From positions 515,729-579,728 of the forward strand of contig NZ_SJPF01000002.1 of the NCBI RefSeq assembly GCF_007859755.1: a DNA stretch of 64,000 nucleotides, written 5' to 3'. Position 1 is the first letter of the stretch; the number at the start of each line of letters is the position of its first letter. This DNA comes from Blastopirellula retiformator (GTDB lineage Bacteria > Planctomycetota > Planctomycetia > Pirellulales > Pirellulaceae). Made by a program: the position numbers and the translations under genes. Shown in pieces: positions 8,016-17,653 of the stretch. A model generated the notes under the pieces. That model did no database searches. It saw only the letters and a program-made list of their open reading frames with translations, and was not told where the DNA came from.

Positions 8016-9119
8016 CTACTTGCCCTTTCCGAGGAACAACTTGATCGAATCGTAGATCGCCGCGCGATCTTCAATCTCGGAAAGGATCAAGTTCTCGTGA
8101 CCGCGGCCGAAATGACCGGCCAGCGAACGAATGTATTCGCCGCTGCCATAGGGACTTTCGACCTGGCCATAACAAAACAGGTTGCAGATGGGTAAAAACT
8201 TCTCTTCCAGCATTCGCATACAACGCTGGTTATCTTCGCCCCAGTTGTCTCCGTCAGAGAACTGGAAGCAGTAGATGTTCCATTGGCTCGCCGGAAAGTC
8301 GCGGTCGATGATCTCGCCCGCCGTTTTGTAAGCGGTGCTGATCCGCGTACCGCCGCTTTCCCGCGTGTGATAAAAGGTCTCTTCGTCCACCTCTTTGGCG
8401 GCTGCGTCATGAATCACGTAGCGACGCTCAACGCCGCTGTACTGGCTCTTTAGCCAAGTGTCGATCCAGAACGCTTCGGTTCGCACAATTTGCTTTTGTT
8501 CGTCGGTCATTGAGCCCGAAACGTCCATCATGTAGATGATCGCCGCGTTCGCTTCGGGCTGTTCGATCGTTGACCAGGCGCGATATCGCGTATCTTCCCG
8601 AATCGGAATGATCACCGGGTTGTCGGGCGAATACCCGCCCGAGGCGATCTGCCGCCGCAGCGCCTTGACGAACGTCCGGCGAAAATGTCGTAGCGACTCG
8701 GGACCGCTGCTGCGGATGCTGTCGTAGCGATGCCGCTCTTGCTTCAGATTGGCGTCCCCTTTCGGCTCGATCAGCGGCAATTCCAGCTCGTCGCCAAGCA
8801 TCGTCGCCAGTTCGTCGAGCGAGACTTCCACTTCCAGCAAGTGCCGCCCCGGTTCGGCGCCAGCTTCGCCGGCGCCATCGCCATCTTGTCCGCGGCCGAC
8901 GGGGTCGCCGACGTCCCCTTCGCCTTGGCCGACGCCACCTTCATTCTTGCCATAGCGAAAATGAGGCACGTCGAGCGATGGAACCGGAATGCTGACGAGA
9001 TCCTTCCCCTTACGGCCGATCATCTCGCCGTGGGTCACGTACTTACGGAGGTTGTTGCGAATACGTCCTCGCACAATCTCCTTGAAACGAGACGCATCAC
9101 GGTCAATCTTTAACGACAC
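8016..9119 (-). CDS. DUF444 (YeaH-like) protein with VWA-type metal site
   Basis: A protein of 367 residues related to E. coli YeaH. The MIDAS-like motif of a von Willebrand A domain is visible as [13 protein letters not shown] (DVSGS near 199-203). The N-terminal region holds a Gly/Asp-rich low-complexity linker (about residues 62-90). GTG at 9119 is chosen because AAGGAG lies eight bases upstream; a TTG two codons earlier is too close to that site. The protein is encoded between prkA and spoVR, its standard partners, and probably acts as an adaptor for PrkA; that role is inferred from gene association. Confidence 0.9.
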   Translation of the reverse strand: MSLKIDRDASRFKEIVRGRIRNNLRKYVTHGEMIGRKGKDLVSIPVPSLDVPHFRYGKNEGGVGQGEGDVGDPVGRGQDGDGAGEAGAEPGRHLLEVEVSLDELATMLGDELELPLIEPKGDANLKQERHRYDSIRSSGPESLRHFRRTFVKALRRQIASGGYSPDNPVIIPIREDTRYRAWSTIEQPEANAAIIYMMDVSGSMTDEQKQIVRTEAFWIDTWLKSQYSGVERRYVIHDAAAKEVDEETFYHTRESGGTRISTAYKTAGEIIDRDFPASQWNIYCFQFSDGDNWGEDNQRCMRMLEEKFLPICNLFCYGQVESPYGSGEYIRSLAGHFGRGHENLILSEIEDRAAIYDSIKLFLGKGK

Positions 9120-9199
9120 GTTCAAGGCTCCTTCTCGTCAGCGATCATTGCTGACGAACCAAATAAGCGGATTCATTCGCACCTAGCCGCAGCGAAACG

Positions 9200-11242
9200 T
9201 TAACTCTTGACGTCGCCTCGGGCGAAGATGCTGGCGACGAAGTTCAGCACGTCGGTCGCACTTTCGTCATCGTAGCCGTAGTCGCGAATGAGCCGACCTT
9301 TCACCACATCGATCTTCTCTTGCGTATCTTGATCGATCACGTTAGAGACGAGACTGGTGAGTTTGATCGAATCCTTCTGATCCTCGAAAAGTTTCAATTG
9401 CAACGCTTTGTACAAGCGTTCGTTGGTCTTGTAGTCGAACTTCTTGCCGTCGATCGACAAGGCGCCGATGTAATTCATGATCTCGCGGCGGAAGTCGTCT
9501 TTGCGACTGTCCGGAATATCGATCTTCTCTTCGATCGACCGCATCAACCGCTCGTCCGGCTCTTCATACTGGCCGGTAAACTTGTTTTTGACCTTCTCGC
9601 GCTGCGTGTAGGCTTTGACGTTGTCGATGTAATTGGCGCAGAGCCGCTGCATCGCATCTTCGTCGGCGGCGATCGCCCGTTGAACTTCGTTCTTGACGAT
9701 GTTCTCGTACTCTTCCTTCACCACCTCCAGCAATTCGCGATAATGGTCTCTCTGTTCTTCGCTGGTAATCAGCGAGTGATTCTTGAGCCCGGTCTCCAGT
9801 TCGTTGATCACCATAAACGGGTTGATCGACGTCGCGTCGGGATGGGCCACCAAAGCGTTAGAGATCTTGTCCTGCACGTAGCGCGGAGAAATGCCGAGCA
9901 TCCCTTCCCGTTTCGTTTGCGACTTCAGCTCTTTGACGTTCTCTTCCGTGAAGCCGGGGAGCGACTTACCGTCGTACAGCTTCAACTTTTGCATCAGCGT
10001 CAAGTTGGCGTTCTTCGGCTCTTCCAACCGGGTCAAAATCGCCCACATCGCCGCCATCTCGATGGTATGCGGAGCGATATGTTTTCCTTTGACTCGCTCG
10101 TTGTTGTAGTCTTTCTCGTAGATCTTGATTTCGTCCGCCAGGCGGGTGACATACGGGACGTCGATTTTGACGGTACGATCGCGGAGCGCCTCCATAAACT
10201 CGTTGTTCTGCAGGCGGCGATACTCAGGCTCATTGGTATGACCGAGGATCACTTCGTCGATGTCGGTCTGGGCGAACTTCTTTGGTTTGACCTTATGTTC
10301 CTGGCTGGCGCCAAGCAGGTCGTACAGGAACGCTACGTCCAGTTTCAACACTTCGATAAACTCGACGATGCCGCGGTTGGCGACGTTGAACTCACCGTCG
10401 AAGTTGAAGGCCCTCGGATCGCTATCGGTGCCGTATTCGGCGATCTTACGATAGTTGATGTCGCCGGTCAGTTCGGTCGAGTCCTGATTCTTTTCGTCTT
10501 TCGGTTGGAAGGTGCCGATGCCAACCCTATCTTGCTCACTGAGCAAGATGCGACGTACGCGGACGTCTTTGATGACGCTGCCCCAATCGCCCCCTTTTTG
10601 ATGCATCGCTTCGTTGAACATGAAGCGGCAGAAGGGGCAGAGGTCGCCGGAGATCTTGACCGGGTAGCGGAGGTGCGGCGATTCAGAATTGAACCTATCC
10701 GCAACTTCCGCTCTGTGAGCGTCGGGAATCAGGTGCAGCGGCTCTTCGTTCATCGGGCACCAATGAACGTTGTCGTCGCCGGGTACGACCCAGCCCAGCG
10801 AGTAGAGGGCGCCTTCGTCTTTCGTCGAATAGCGCTCCAGCCCTTTCTTCAGCAGCCGGGCCATGGTGCTCTTGCTGCTGCCGACCGGGCCATGCAACAA
10901 CAGCACGCGTTTTTCGATACCGTATCCGTTAGCCGCACTCTTGAGCGCGTTGACCAATTGGATCTGGGCGTCCCTAAGCCCGAAGATCGCGTCGCGACCT
11001 CCATCGACTGGGTCGTCAAAGAACTTGTAATGCGTACGGACTTCCCGCGACTCCTCGTACTGCTCGACACCGTAACCCATGATCATGTCGTAGCAGCGCT
11101 GGAACGCGTTGCGAACGATCAGCGGGCTTTCCGCGACCAGGTCAAGGTATTCCAGAAAGCTTCCATGCCAGTTCTTCTTGCGGAACTGTTCTAGATTCTG
11201 ACGCTCCGTCAACAGAGCGACGATGTCTGAGCCCTTCGCCAT
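9200..11242 (-). CDS. prkA: PrkA-type AAA+ serine protein kinase (YeaG-like)
   Basis: A 680-residue protein of the PrkA family, which joins an N-terminal AAA domain to a C-terminal kinase-related domain. The P-loop reads [10 protein letters not shown] (about 118-126). Downstream blocks such as [23 protein letters not shown] and [13 protein letters not shown] are family hallmarks. ATG at 11242 is chosen for the excellent AAGGAGGGTGA just upstream; an in-frame ATG 78 bases earlier lacks this and adds a non-homologous tail. Two Cys in CPFC may bind a metal. It is the first gene of the prkA-DUF444-small protein-spoVR operon and its promoter lies in the spacer upstream. Confidence 0.95.
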   Translation of the reverse strand: MAKGSDIVALLTERQNLEQFRKKNWHGSFLEYLDLVAESPLIVRNAFQRCYDMIMGYGVEQYEESREVRTHYKFFDDPVDGGRDAIFGLRDAQIQLVNALKSAANGYGIEKRVLLLHGPVGSSKSTMARLLKKGLERYSTKDEGALYSLGWVVPGDDNVHWCPMNEEPLHLIPDAHRAEVADRFNSESPHLRYPVKISGDLCPFCRFMFNEAMHQKGGDWGSVIKDVRVRRILLSEQDRVGIGTFQPKDEKNQDSTELTGDINYRKIAEYGTDSDPRAFNFDGEFNVANRGIVEFIEVLKLDVAFLYDLLGASQEHKVKPKKFAQTDIDEVILGHTNEPEYRRLQNNEFMEALRDRTVKIDVPYVTRLADEIKIYEKDYNNERVKGKHIAPHTIEMAAMWAILTRLEEPKNANLTLMQKLKLYDGKSLPGFTEENVKELKSQTKREGMLGISPRYVQDKISNALVAHPDATSINPFMVINELETGLKNHSLITSEEQRDHYRELLEVVKEEYENIVKNEVQRAIAADEDAMQRLCANYIDNVKAYTQREKVKNKFTGQYEEPDERLMRSIEEKIDIPDSRKDDFRREIMNYIGALSIDGKKFDYKTNERLYKALQLKLFEDQKDSIKLTSLVSNVIDQDTQEKIDVVKGRLIRDYGYDDESATDVLNFVASIFARGDVKS

Positions 11243-11895
11243 CCGAATATCACCCTCCTTCTCCCACGGCAGCCAAGCTGCTTCCTTTCGTCGAAACGAA
11301 AGATGCGTCGATCGGCGCATGAGCCGACTGGGGCGGAGAATTGTTTTGATGCGACGTCGACTAAGGCGCCAACGTCTAATGCGATGAACCAGGGAGGCGG
11401 TCGAACCACGTCCTGCTCGCTAAATCCGAGCGATCCTTTATCTTTCTGCGCACGCGCATGCACATTCCCAAAGGAGAGGTTGAAGCACACGGCGCGCAGA
11501 GATTTAAAAAGATCGCGACGAAAGAAGCGAGAGTTAATCGAGGAACGGAAACCTCGTTATCCAGACGCATTTACCACCACGAGTCGGATAACGTTTAACC
11601 CTCATTTGCAAGTATCGGTAGAGTGCCGATGCGTAGCAATAGAAAGTTTTACGGTTTACGCCGACGGCTCGCATTGTGAAAAATGGAACGAATCGGGAAG
11701 CTGTTGAATCGCAATGGTTTTCGTACAATTCGCGCGCAGAAAACCCGCTCGGCAAATTTTTTGAAATTGCGAGAATTGAGCAGGAGTTTTGCCGCGGGAC
11801 TGTTCCCAGCTCGGCGTAGATTGCCAAACCGGCGCGAAGATAGGCAGGAACCAAGCGTCCCTGAGAGTTCCATTTTTGCCGTCGTTAGCGACGAC
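11243..11895. other. long intergenic region upstream of prkA
   Basis: About 650 bases with no supported gene. It is more AT-rich than its neighbours, especially at 11560-11800. The region must carry the prkA promoter (minus strand) and the 3' end of the response-regulator transcript. I looked for a -24/-12 promoter because prkA orthologues can be sigma-54 controlled; a GGCAC/TTGCA pair exists near 11605-11630 on the minus strand, but the spacing is wrong. Confidence 0.5.
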
Positions 11896-12288
11896 CTACT
11901 GGTCCAGAAGGTTGGCCACGCTATCGAGCAGCCGATCCATTGGGAACGGCTTGCGGATGTAGTCGTCGACCCCCAGCATCTCGGCGTAGGCCTTGTGCCG
12001 GCTTCCCTCGTTGGCGGTCACCATGATCACCCGAATCGGCACCGGGCGGGTCTGACGCAGCTTTTCCAGAACGAGAAAACCGCTCCGTTTCGGCATCATC
12101 ATGTCGAGAATCACAAGATCGGGATCTTCGCGCTCGACCAGCGCCAAACCTTGATTGCCATCGCGGGCAACGAGCGTCTCATAGCCGCGTGCCTCGAGCG
12201 CATAGCGGAGGGTCTCGACGATTTCGGCATCATCGTCGACCAACAGAATCCGCTTCCTGTCCGTTTCTTTGGTCGTGTCTTCGCTCAT
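11896..12288 (-). CDS. single-domain response regulator (receiver only)
   Basis: A 130-residue CheY-like receiver. The acidic pair is in LLVDDDAE (Asp18-20), the phosphoacceptor is Asp62 in VILDMMMPK, the conserved Thr/Ser is in IMVTANEG and the Lys is in IRKPFP. ATG at 12288 is used because the upstream in-frame extension lacks homology. There is no output domain and no adjacent kinase, so it must act through protein contact, as part of a phosphorelay or with a distant kinase. It is divergent from the oxidoreductase gene across about 245 bases. Confidence 0.9.
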   Translation of the reverse strand: MSEDTTKETDRKRILLVDDDAEIVETLRYALEARGYETLVARDGNQGLALVEREDPDLVILDMMMPKRSGFLVLEKLRQTRPVPIRVIMVTANEGSRHKAYAEMLGVDDYIRKPFPMDRLLDSVANLLDQ

Positions 12289-12533
12289 GCGGTATGTCGC
12301 CCTACGTCCGATGAATTTGCGTCCGGTGGGTTGCCGAGTGCAAGCAGCTTGTGCGTAATTCTCCAGTACTACCTGATTTACGTCCCAGATGCAACATCCC
12401 CACGCGCCCTGGGAATTGCTTCTCAGCCGGTGGCGCCTATCGTTATAGTCATCCAATTGGGCCCCAAAATGCGAGCGGCCTGACGCGATTTTCGATTACT
12501 TTTTTCCTTGCACCCAGGAAGGTTTGATCCGAC

Positions 12534-13652
12534 GTGACTGCGGAAAAAATACGAAAAACAGTTCCCCCGCCTGGCGCCCTCGAGCTAGTCCCCGCGCCCG
12601 AGCTTCCGTACCGCCCACAGGACCCCCAAAACTACGCCCCGGGAATCGGCCTGATCGGCTGCGGCGGAATCACCAAAGAGCATCTCACCGCCTACAAGGC
12701 GGCCGGCTATCGGGTTGTCGCGCTGTGCGACATCAATCGCGAGAACGCCGAGCGTCGCCGGGACGAGTTTTACCCCAATGCCGACGTCTACCACGACGCC
12801 GCCGACCTTTTGAAGCGGGACGATATCGAGGTGGTCGACATTACGACTCACCCGGCGGTCCGCCCACCGCTGATTAAAGCGGCCCTGTTGGCCGGCAAGC
12901 ATGTGCTGAGCCAAAAGCCGTTCGTCCTCGATCTGGACGAAGGAGAGCGGCTCGTCGCACTGGCCCAAGACTGCGGTCGCGAGCTGGCCGTCAATCAGAA
13001 CGGCCGCTGGGCGCCTCATTTCAGCTATGCCCGCCAGGCGGTCCGCCAAGGTTTGCTTGGCGACATTAACGGCGTCCACATGTCGGTTCATTGGGACCAT
13101 CGCTGGACCGAGGGAACGCCGTTCGCCAAGATCAAGCATCTGATCCTGTACGACTACGCGATCCACTGGTTCGACATGATCCAATGCCTGCTGCGCGATC
13201 AGACGCCGCTGCGAGTCTTCGCATCGACGACCCGCACCAAAACGCAGACGATGATGCCGCCGCTGGGCGCCCAAGTGGCGATCGAATTTGATCACACTCA
13301 AGCGTCGCTATCATTTGACGCGGCGACGATGTTTGGCCGCCAAGATCGGACCTATATCGCCGGCGACCAGGGAAGCCTTTACAGCCTGGGGCCGAACGAA
13401 AAAGAACAGACGGTGACGCTCTACAACGCCGACGGCGTCAGCCAACCCGAGTTGACCGGCAGTTGGTTCCCGGACGGATTTCACGGCTCAATGGGAGAGC
13501 TATTGCGGGCGATCGAAGAAAAACGGCGGCCGATTCACTCGGCCGCCGACAATCTGGCGAGTCTGTCGCTTTGCTTCGCCGCGATCCACAGCGCCGAAAC
13601 TCACCAGGTGGTCATCCCTGGCGAGATCCGGCGGTTGCCGATCGACGACTAG
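12534..13652 (+). CDS. Gfo/Idh/MocA family NAD(P)-dependent oxidoreductase
   Basis: A 372-residue cytoplasmic dehydrogenase-like protein. The Rossmann nucleotide site is GLIGCGGITKEH (about 39-50), and the active-site lysine is in SQKPF (Lys128), replacing the more usual EKP. The C-terminal half carries the alpha/beta substrate domain with DYAIHWFDM and SLCFAAIHSAETHQ. The family oxidises or epimerises sugars, inositols and related polyols; the substrate cannot be read here. It starts at GTG 12534 with AGGAAGG eleven bases upstream. It converges with the next gene, 16 bases apart. Confidence 0.9.
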   Translation: MTAEKIRKTVPPPGALELVPAPELPYRPQDPQNYAPGIGLIGCGGITKEHLTAYKAAGYRVVALCDINRENAERRRDEFYPNADVYHDAADLLKRDDIEVVDITTHPAVRPPLIKAALLAGKHVLSQKPFVLDLDEGERLVALAQDCGRELAVNQNGRWAPHFSYARQAVRQGLLGDINGVHMSVHWDHRWTEGTPFAKIKHLILYDYAIHWFDMIQCLLRDQTPLRVFASTTRTKTQTMMPPLGAQVAIEFDHTQASLSFDAATMFGRQDRTYIAGDQGSLYSLGPNEKEQTVTLYNADGVSQPELTGSWFPDGFHGSMGELLRAIEEKRRPIHSAADNLASLSLCFAAIHSAETHQVVIPGEIRRLPIDD

Positions 13653-13668
13653 CGGCGATGCGCCCGGT

Positions 13669-15477
13669 CTACAAGCCTTCCGCTCGTTTCAGCTGGAAGG
13701 CGATGTAGTGAATTCCGGTCTCGTCGTTGATCCAGATGCCGCCGCCGGGCGCTATGTACTTCGAGAGTACGCCGAACGGCGGTAGCGGGTTGGCCTCGAG
13801 CTGCGTCTTCAGGTTCCCCAGGAACGGATTCTCTTCCGAAAGCTCGCCCAGGAACTCCCTGGTCGAATCGGCCTCGGCCAGTTCGTACCACATCCGCAGC
13901 GTTTGCTCCGGCTTGCTAAAGCTGATCGCGCTGATGTTGCGTTCGCCCGCTTGTCGCTGCAACTTGCTGAGCATCAGCTTGTAGCTAAGGTCGTCCGACA
14001 GCCGACGTTCGCCGGTCGCCTGAGTGCGGATCGCCTGCTCGATCAAACTGGGGCGATCCGCGACGAAGATGTATTCGCCCATCACGCCGAAGGTCGGTTC
14101 GGGACGCATCCGCCGGGCGCGCTCGATCCGGCGACGACGGGCTTCGTCCATGTCGTCAGGCAGCGGGCGATCGGGGGGAATGAAGGTCCAATAAGTCGCT
14201 GCACCGGCGTCGTGCCGCTCGACCGTCAGCCCCAGGTCCCCTTCAAAGAAGTTGGCGACGATCGCTTCCATCGTCTGGCGAGCCGCCGCCGAGTCGCGCA
14301 CCTTCGCCGCCACCATCATCCCCTGACTGTTGATCCGGGCGGGCGGCTCGTACCACCGCATCAGCGTAAAGCGACCATCAAGGTTGTCGACGATTTCAGC
14401 CTTAAAGTCGATCTTCAGTTGGTTGTTGATCCGGCGGTCGATATCTTCGGCCAGTTTGCCTTCGCCCCGAATGCTGTCGTACAAGGTTTCGAGGGCGTTG
14501 TACGTCTTGTCGACGTCCCAGTTGACCGTCATATAGCTGGTCACATCGGCCGGCACCCACATCTCGGGCGTCGTTTCGGCATTTTGCGGCGCGATCATCG
14601 CCAGCACGCCGGTGCGGGGACGCTCGAGCATCACGTGCAGATGCGAGACCGAATCGAAGTCTTCGGTCGCCATCACATGACTGCCGCCGACCGCTTTGAC
14701 TCCGTCCAGCCCCAACACCGGCAAAAAGGCGAGCATATAGCCCGATCCGCGTCCGCCGGCAGCCGCTTCCCGCATCGTTTCGATCGGATCAACAAACCAG
14801 ACCAGTTGCGGCGGCTCGTCTCTGGCGCCGCGTGAGTTCGCCATGATCGTGACGAACTTCTGGTTCTGCGACAGCGGATTGTCGCGCTGCCCGCTCCAGT
14901 TTTCGATCACATCTTCGAGCGCCTCGGTGCTGTTCGAGAGAAGGAGCGTTTCGTCCTGTTCACAATAGACGAGCGGTCCGTTGCGGCCGTCGATGATGTT
15001 CAGCTTCGTCCCTTTGAAAGTCTGCGAGTCGAGCGCGGCGCCATCGCCGGTCGCTAACTCTTCCAGCGTCTCCATCGCCTTGCGGGCGGCGGTCGGGTTA
15101 TCTCCTAGATCGATAAACAGTACGAAAGCCAGCGGACCGCTCTCCTGCGGCATCAGGGCGAAGGCGACTTCTCCCTGTGGAATCGAGAGGACCTCGTCCA
15201 GGCTGATGCCGACCTGGTCTTCGAGCTGAGCGACGGAGTCAGTCACCGCGGCCCAGACGCTGGCGACGAAAGGCTGCATCTGGGGGTCGCTCATCATCTT
15301 GCCGATGGAGGTCTCGCCAAACTTCTCGCGGATCTCGTGGATGTTCGACAGGCGCCCGTAAACGACCGTGGCGTCGGGCAAAATGTCAGAAGCGGCCGGC
15401 CGAGCCGCGAAAACCGTCGAGGCGCCGGAAATCAGCCATCCGGCGCAAATGACGGAGCAAGCCAGCAAGAAACGCAT
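13669..15477 (-). CDS. large secreted protein of unknown function (DUF3352-like)
   Basis: A 602-residue exported protein. ATG at 15477 begins the signal peptide MRFLLACSVICAGWLISG, with cleavage after VFA. The mature protein is built of alternating short strands and helices, with repeats of a unit that ends in patterns such as FALMPQESGPLAFVLFIDLG and LLLSNSTEALEDVIENW. This resembles DUF3352-type proteins found in planctomycetes and cyanobacteria, but the call is by eye. No catalytic motif was recognised. It is probably periplasmic or surface-associated. Confidence 0.78.
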   Translation of the reverse strand: MRFLLACSVICAGWLISGASTVFAARPAASDILPDATVVYGRLSNIHEIREKFGETSIGKMMSDPQMQPFVASVWAAVTDSVAQLEDQVGISLDEVLSIPQGEVAFALMPQESGPLAFVLFIDLGDNPTAARKAMETLEELATGDGAALDSQTFKGTKLNIIDGRNGPLVYCEQDETLLLSNSTEALEDVIENWSGQRDNPLSQNQKFVTIMANSRGARDEPPQLVWFVDPIETMREAAAGGRGSGYMLAFLPVLGLDGVKAVGGSHVMATEDFDSVSHLHVMLERPRTGVLAMIAPQNAETTPEMWVPADVTSYMTVNWDVDKTYNALETLYDSIRGEGKLAEDIDRRINNQLKIDFKAEIVDNLDGRFTLMRWYEPPARINSQGMMVAAKVRDSAAARQTMEAIVANFFEGDLGLTVERHDAGAATYWTFIPPDRPLPDDMDEARRRRIERARRMRPEPTFGVMGEYIFVADRPSLIEQAIRTQATGERRLSDDLSYKLMLSKLQRQAGERNISAISFSKPEQTLRMWYELAEADSTREFLGELSEENPFLGNLKTQLEANPLPPFGVLSKYIAPGGGIWINDETGIHYIAFQLKRAEGL

Positions 15478-15809
15478 GTCAGAACGCCTTGTTACGAATT
15501 TTGGGGACAAGGAGCGGCGCCAAACCACCGCTTTGGAGTTACGTAAACAACTACTTCGCTCGCAGCGGCAAAGTTTCGAAGGTCGCCGATGCGAAAAAAT
15601 CGGGATGGCGCCGATTTTGGGGGTCGCGGCGGAGAATCGCCTCGGCTCGAAATCTCGTGGCTGGCCTGGCTAGCTGGTCGATGATGGAAAATGGTACGAT
15701 CCGCGGGCATTTTTCCCGCCTACACTGGGCGAAAAACATTGCCTGATCGGCCAATTTTCGCGACAATGCGCTAGTGAACTGCGCGGTTCAACTACTGGAG
15801 CTTGCTGAA
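15478..15809. other. divergent intergenic region
   Basis: A 332-base spacer between two divergent genes for exported proteins. It should hold both promoters. A short GCGGG / CCCGC stem around an A/T loop lies near 15702-15719. I see no gene, repeat or strong operator. Confidence 0.45.
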
Positions 15810-16511
15810 ATGCGTTGGAAAATTTTGACGGCTACCCTTCCGGCCGTCGCTTTGCTCACCTTTGTCGGTGTCGCTCATGGCCAGATCTCTCAGCCGACCA
15901 GCAATTTTGGCACTGGTAATAGCAACAGCAACATTGGCAACTCCATCACGCCGTCCGCCTCGGCGTTCTCCAACGCCACCCAAGTGACCCCGCAGTCGCT
16001 GACCAGCGGCACATCGGGGGGGACCACCGGCAGCGGTCTAGAAAGCGGAACCGGCGGAACGTCGACCGGCGCGGTCAACTCGGCAGCCCAGCAGATGCAG
16101 CAAAATAACGCCGTCAACCCGTTTGGCGCGTCAGCGACCGGTGGAGCCGCGTCGTCGACCAATCGCAACTCGGCGATGAACCAGTTTGCCCGCGGCATGA
16201 GTTCGATGTTCGGCAACCAGGCGTTTGGGCAAAACTTCGGCAACACCGGCGAACAAAAGCAGATCCCGACCAAGATGGTCGTCAAGTTCCGTCACCCGAC
16301 GATCAACTCGGCCGTAGTCGGCCGCTCGCTTCGGCGTTCGCTGCCATGGCCTAACGTATCGGTTGCGATGGATGGCTCTGTGGCCACGTTGACTGGTTCG
16401 GTTGAATCTGAGGACCTGAAAACTGTGGCGGAACGGTTTGTGAAGATGGAGCCAGGGGTTGCGGAGGTAAAGAATGAGTTGCAGGTTGAACCGCAACCTC
16501 TTCGCCAGTAG
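15810..16511 (+). CDS. secreted BON-domain protein
   Basis: A 233-residue exported protein. ATG at 15810 starts a signal peptide (MRWKILTATLPAVALLTFVG, cleavage after AHG). The middle (residues 25-145) is low-complexity Ser/Thr/Gly/Asn/Ala. The C-terminal 75 residues form a BON-type domain with VVGRSLRRSLPW, VSVAMDGSVATLTGSVES and VAERFVKMEPGVAEVKNEL. BON domains bind membranes or other envelope components. Its last 161 bases overlap, tail to tail, the coding region of the lipoprotein gene on the other strand. Confidence 0.85.
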   Translation: MRWKILTATLPAVALLTFVGVAHGQISQPTSNFGTGNSNSNIGNSITPSASAFSNATQVTPQSLTSGTSGGTTGSGLESGTGGTSTGAVNSAAQQMQQNNAVNPFGASATGGAASSTNRNSAMNQFARGMSSMFGNQAFGQNFGNTGEQKQIPTKMVVKFRHPTINSAVVGRSLRRSLPWPNVSVAMDGSVATLTGSVESEDLKTVAERFVKMEPGVAEVKNELQVEPQPLRQ

Positions 16512-17595
16512 ACCGACGCCCGGTCGCTAGATACTCGCTGAACTCCGCCGAGTTGTGAAAGTCGGGGCGAAAGTTCCGGATGTTCACGCCGGCATGCATT
16601 CCGCCGGCGCCTTCTCGCTGCCATGGCTGGTACGTCTGACCCGCCGCCGCTTGCGGCTGCCGCGGATCACGATACTGCGGCGGGACCGGCTGTTGCTGGT
16701 ATTGAACCGGAGCCGCCGGATAAGCCGCGGCGCCTTGCTGCTGATACTGAGCGGCGCCTTGCTGGTAAAAGCTGCGCGGCTGGTACCGATTGAAGGTCTG
16801 CACCGGCGGCGGAGTTGGCACAGCCGGCTGGGTGATCGGCTTGCGGTTGATGCCGCTGGTATCGCCCTGCATCATGAGCCGTTGCTCGAGCATCGAGGGA
16901 ACCGGAATCGTCGTCGTCCGCAGGTGCTCGCGATTGAGCGTCGGCTGCGGCGCCATCGGCTGCTGTTGCATCGGTTGTTGCCCAGGCGGCACGTACGATG
17001 CGGGCTGCGTGGCGTAGTTGATCATCACCGGGCCTGACGGCACTTGTTCCGCCGGCTGCGTCTCTTCTTCGCCGCTGACATGTCCCAGCAAGATCGTACG
17101 GCTCTGCTCACCGGAAACTAGCGAGCCCCCCTCAGCTTGGAAGAACGGCGCCAGCGTGATGCAGCATTGTTCTCCTCCCATGGCGTCCCAAGGAATCCAG
17201 AAGCTATACGAGTGGCCGATCTTCGACGCGCTGTAGTGACTCTGCAAATCGCATTCATCAAACACGAATTTGCGATCCGGTTTGTTGGTGCGACTCACCT
17301 GCTGGGCGTCGTCATCATAGGCGTAGACGGTAAATGTACCGCGAACGCGAATCGGTTTTTGGGTCGCATCATAGAAATAAACGCGGCCGCCAAAGCCGCG
17401 GGTTGGACGCCCGCCGCTCGGCACCATTACCTGATCTTTCCAGATGGCGACCAGCTTGGCCGGTTCGCCATATTCCTCTTCGTCCTTGTCTTGCCAAGGC
17501 ATCCGCGGTGCGCGACGCGTGATCGTGTTGCACCCGACGCCAATCGTCAGAATCAAAAGCCCGAGAATCGCGCCGCGTCTTGAAGCTTGGAACAT
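16351..17595 (-). CDS. putative lipoprotein at the end of the type II secretion operon
   Basis: A 414-residue protein. ATG at 17595 starts a lipoprotein signal with lipobox-like IGVGC (Cys near residue 22). The first 160 residues after it look folded (VYFYDATQKPIRVRGTFTVYAYD, FDECDLQSHYSASKIGHSYSFWIPWD); the rest is Gln/Pro-rich and disordered. The family is common in planctomycetes but without known function. It follows the secretin gene by 58 bases and may be an outer-membrane accessory of the secretin, which is inferred from position. The last 53 codons overlap the BON gene antisense. Confidence 0.75.
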   Translation of the reverse strand: MFQASRRGAILGLLILTIGVGCNTITRRAPRMPWQDKDEEEYGEPAKLVAIWKDQVMVPSGGRPTRGFGGRVYFYDATQKPIRVRGTFTVYAYDDDAQQVSRTNKPDRKFVFDECDLQSHYSASKIGHSYSFWIPWDAMGGEQCCITLAPFFQAEGGSLVSGEQSRTILLGHVSGEEETQPAEQVPSGPVMINYATQPASYVPPGQQPMQQQPMAPQPTLNREHLRTTTIPVPSMLEQRLMMQGDTSGINRKPITQPAVPTPPPVQTFNRYQPRSFYQQGAAQYQQQGAAAYPAAPVQYQQQPVPPQYRDPRQPQAAAGQTYQPWQREGAGGMHAGVNIRNFRPDFHNSAEFSEYLATGRRSTGEEVAVQPATHSLPPQPLAPSSQTVPPQFSGPQIQPNQSTWPQSHPSQPIR

Positions 17596-17653
17596 CCTTG
17601 TCCCTTTCCGTCGTTGTCGTTGTATCTGCCTGAAAACCGCCGCCGCACCACTT

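Noticed and set aside
9320-11194. Open frame of 624 codons antisense to prkA
   Set aside because: It mirrors the PrkA gene in a GC-rich genome; its product has no recognisable domain, while PrkA on the other strand is unmistakable.
11600-11635. Sigma-54 promoter for the prkA operon
   Set aside because: GGCAC and TTGCA are present on the minus strand, but the GG-to-GC distance is 16 bases, not 10.
11303-11707. Possible 134-codon plus-strand gene upstream of prkA
   Set aside because: No ribosome site, no domain and AT-rich non-coding look.
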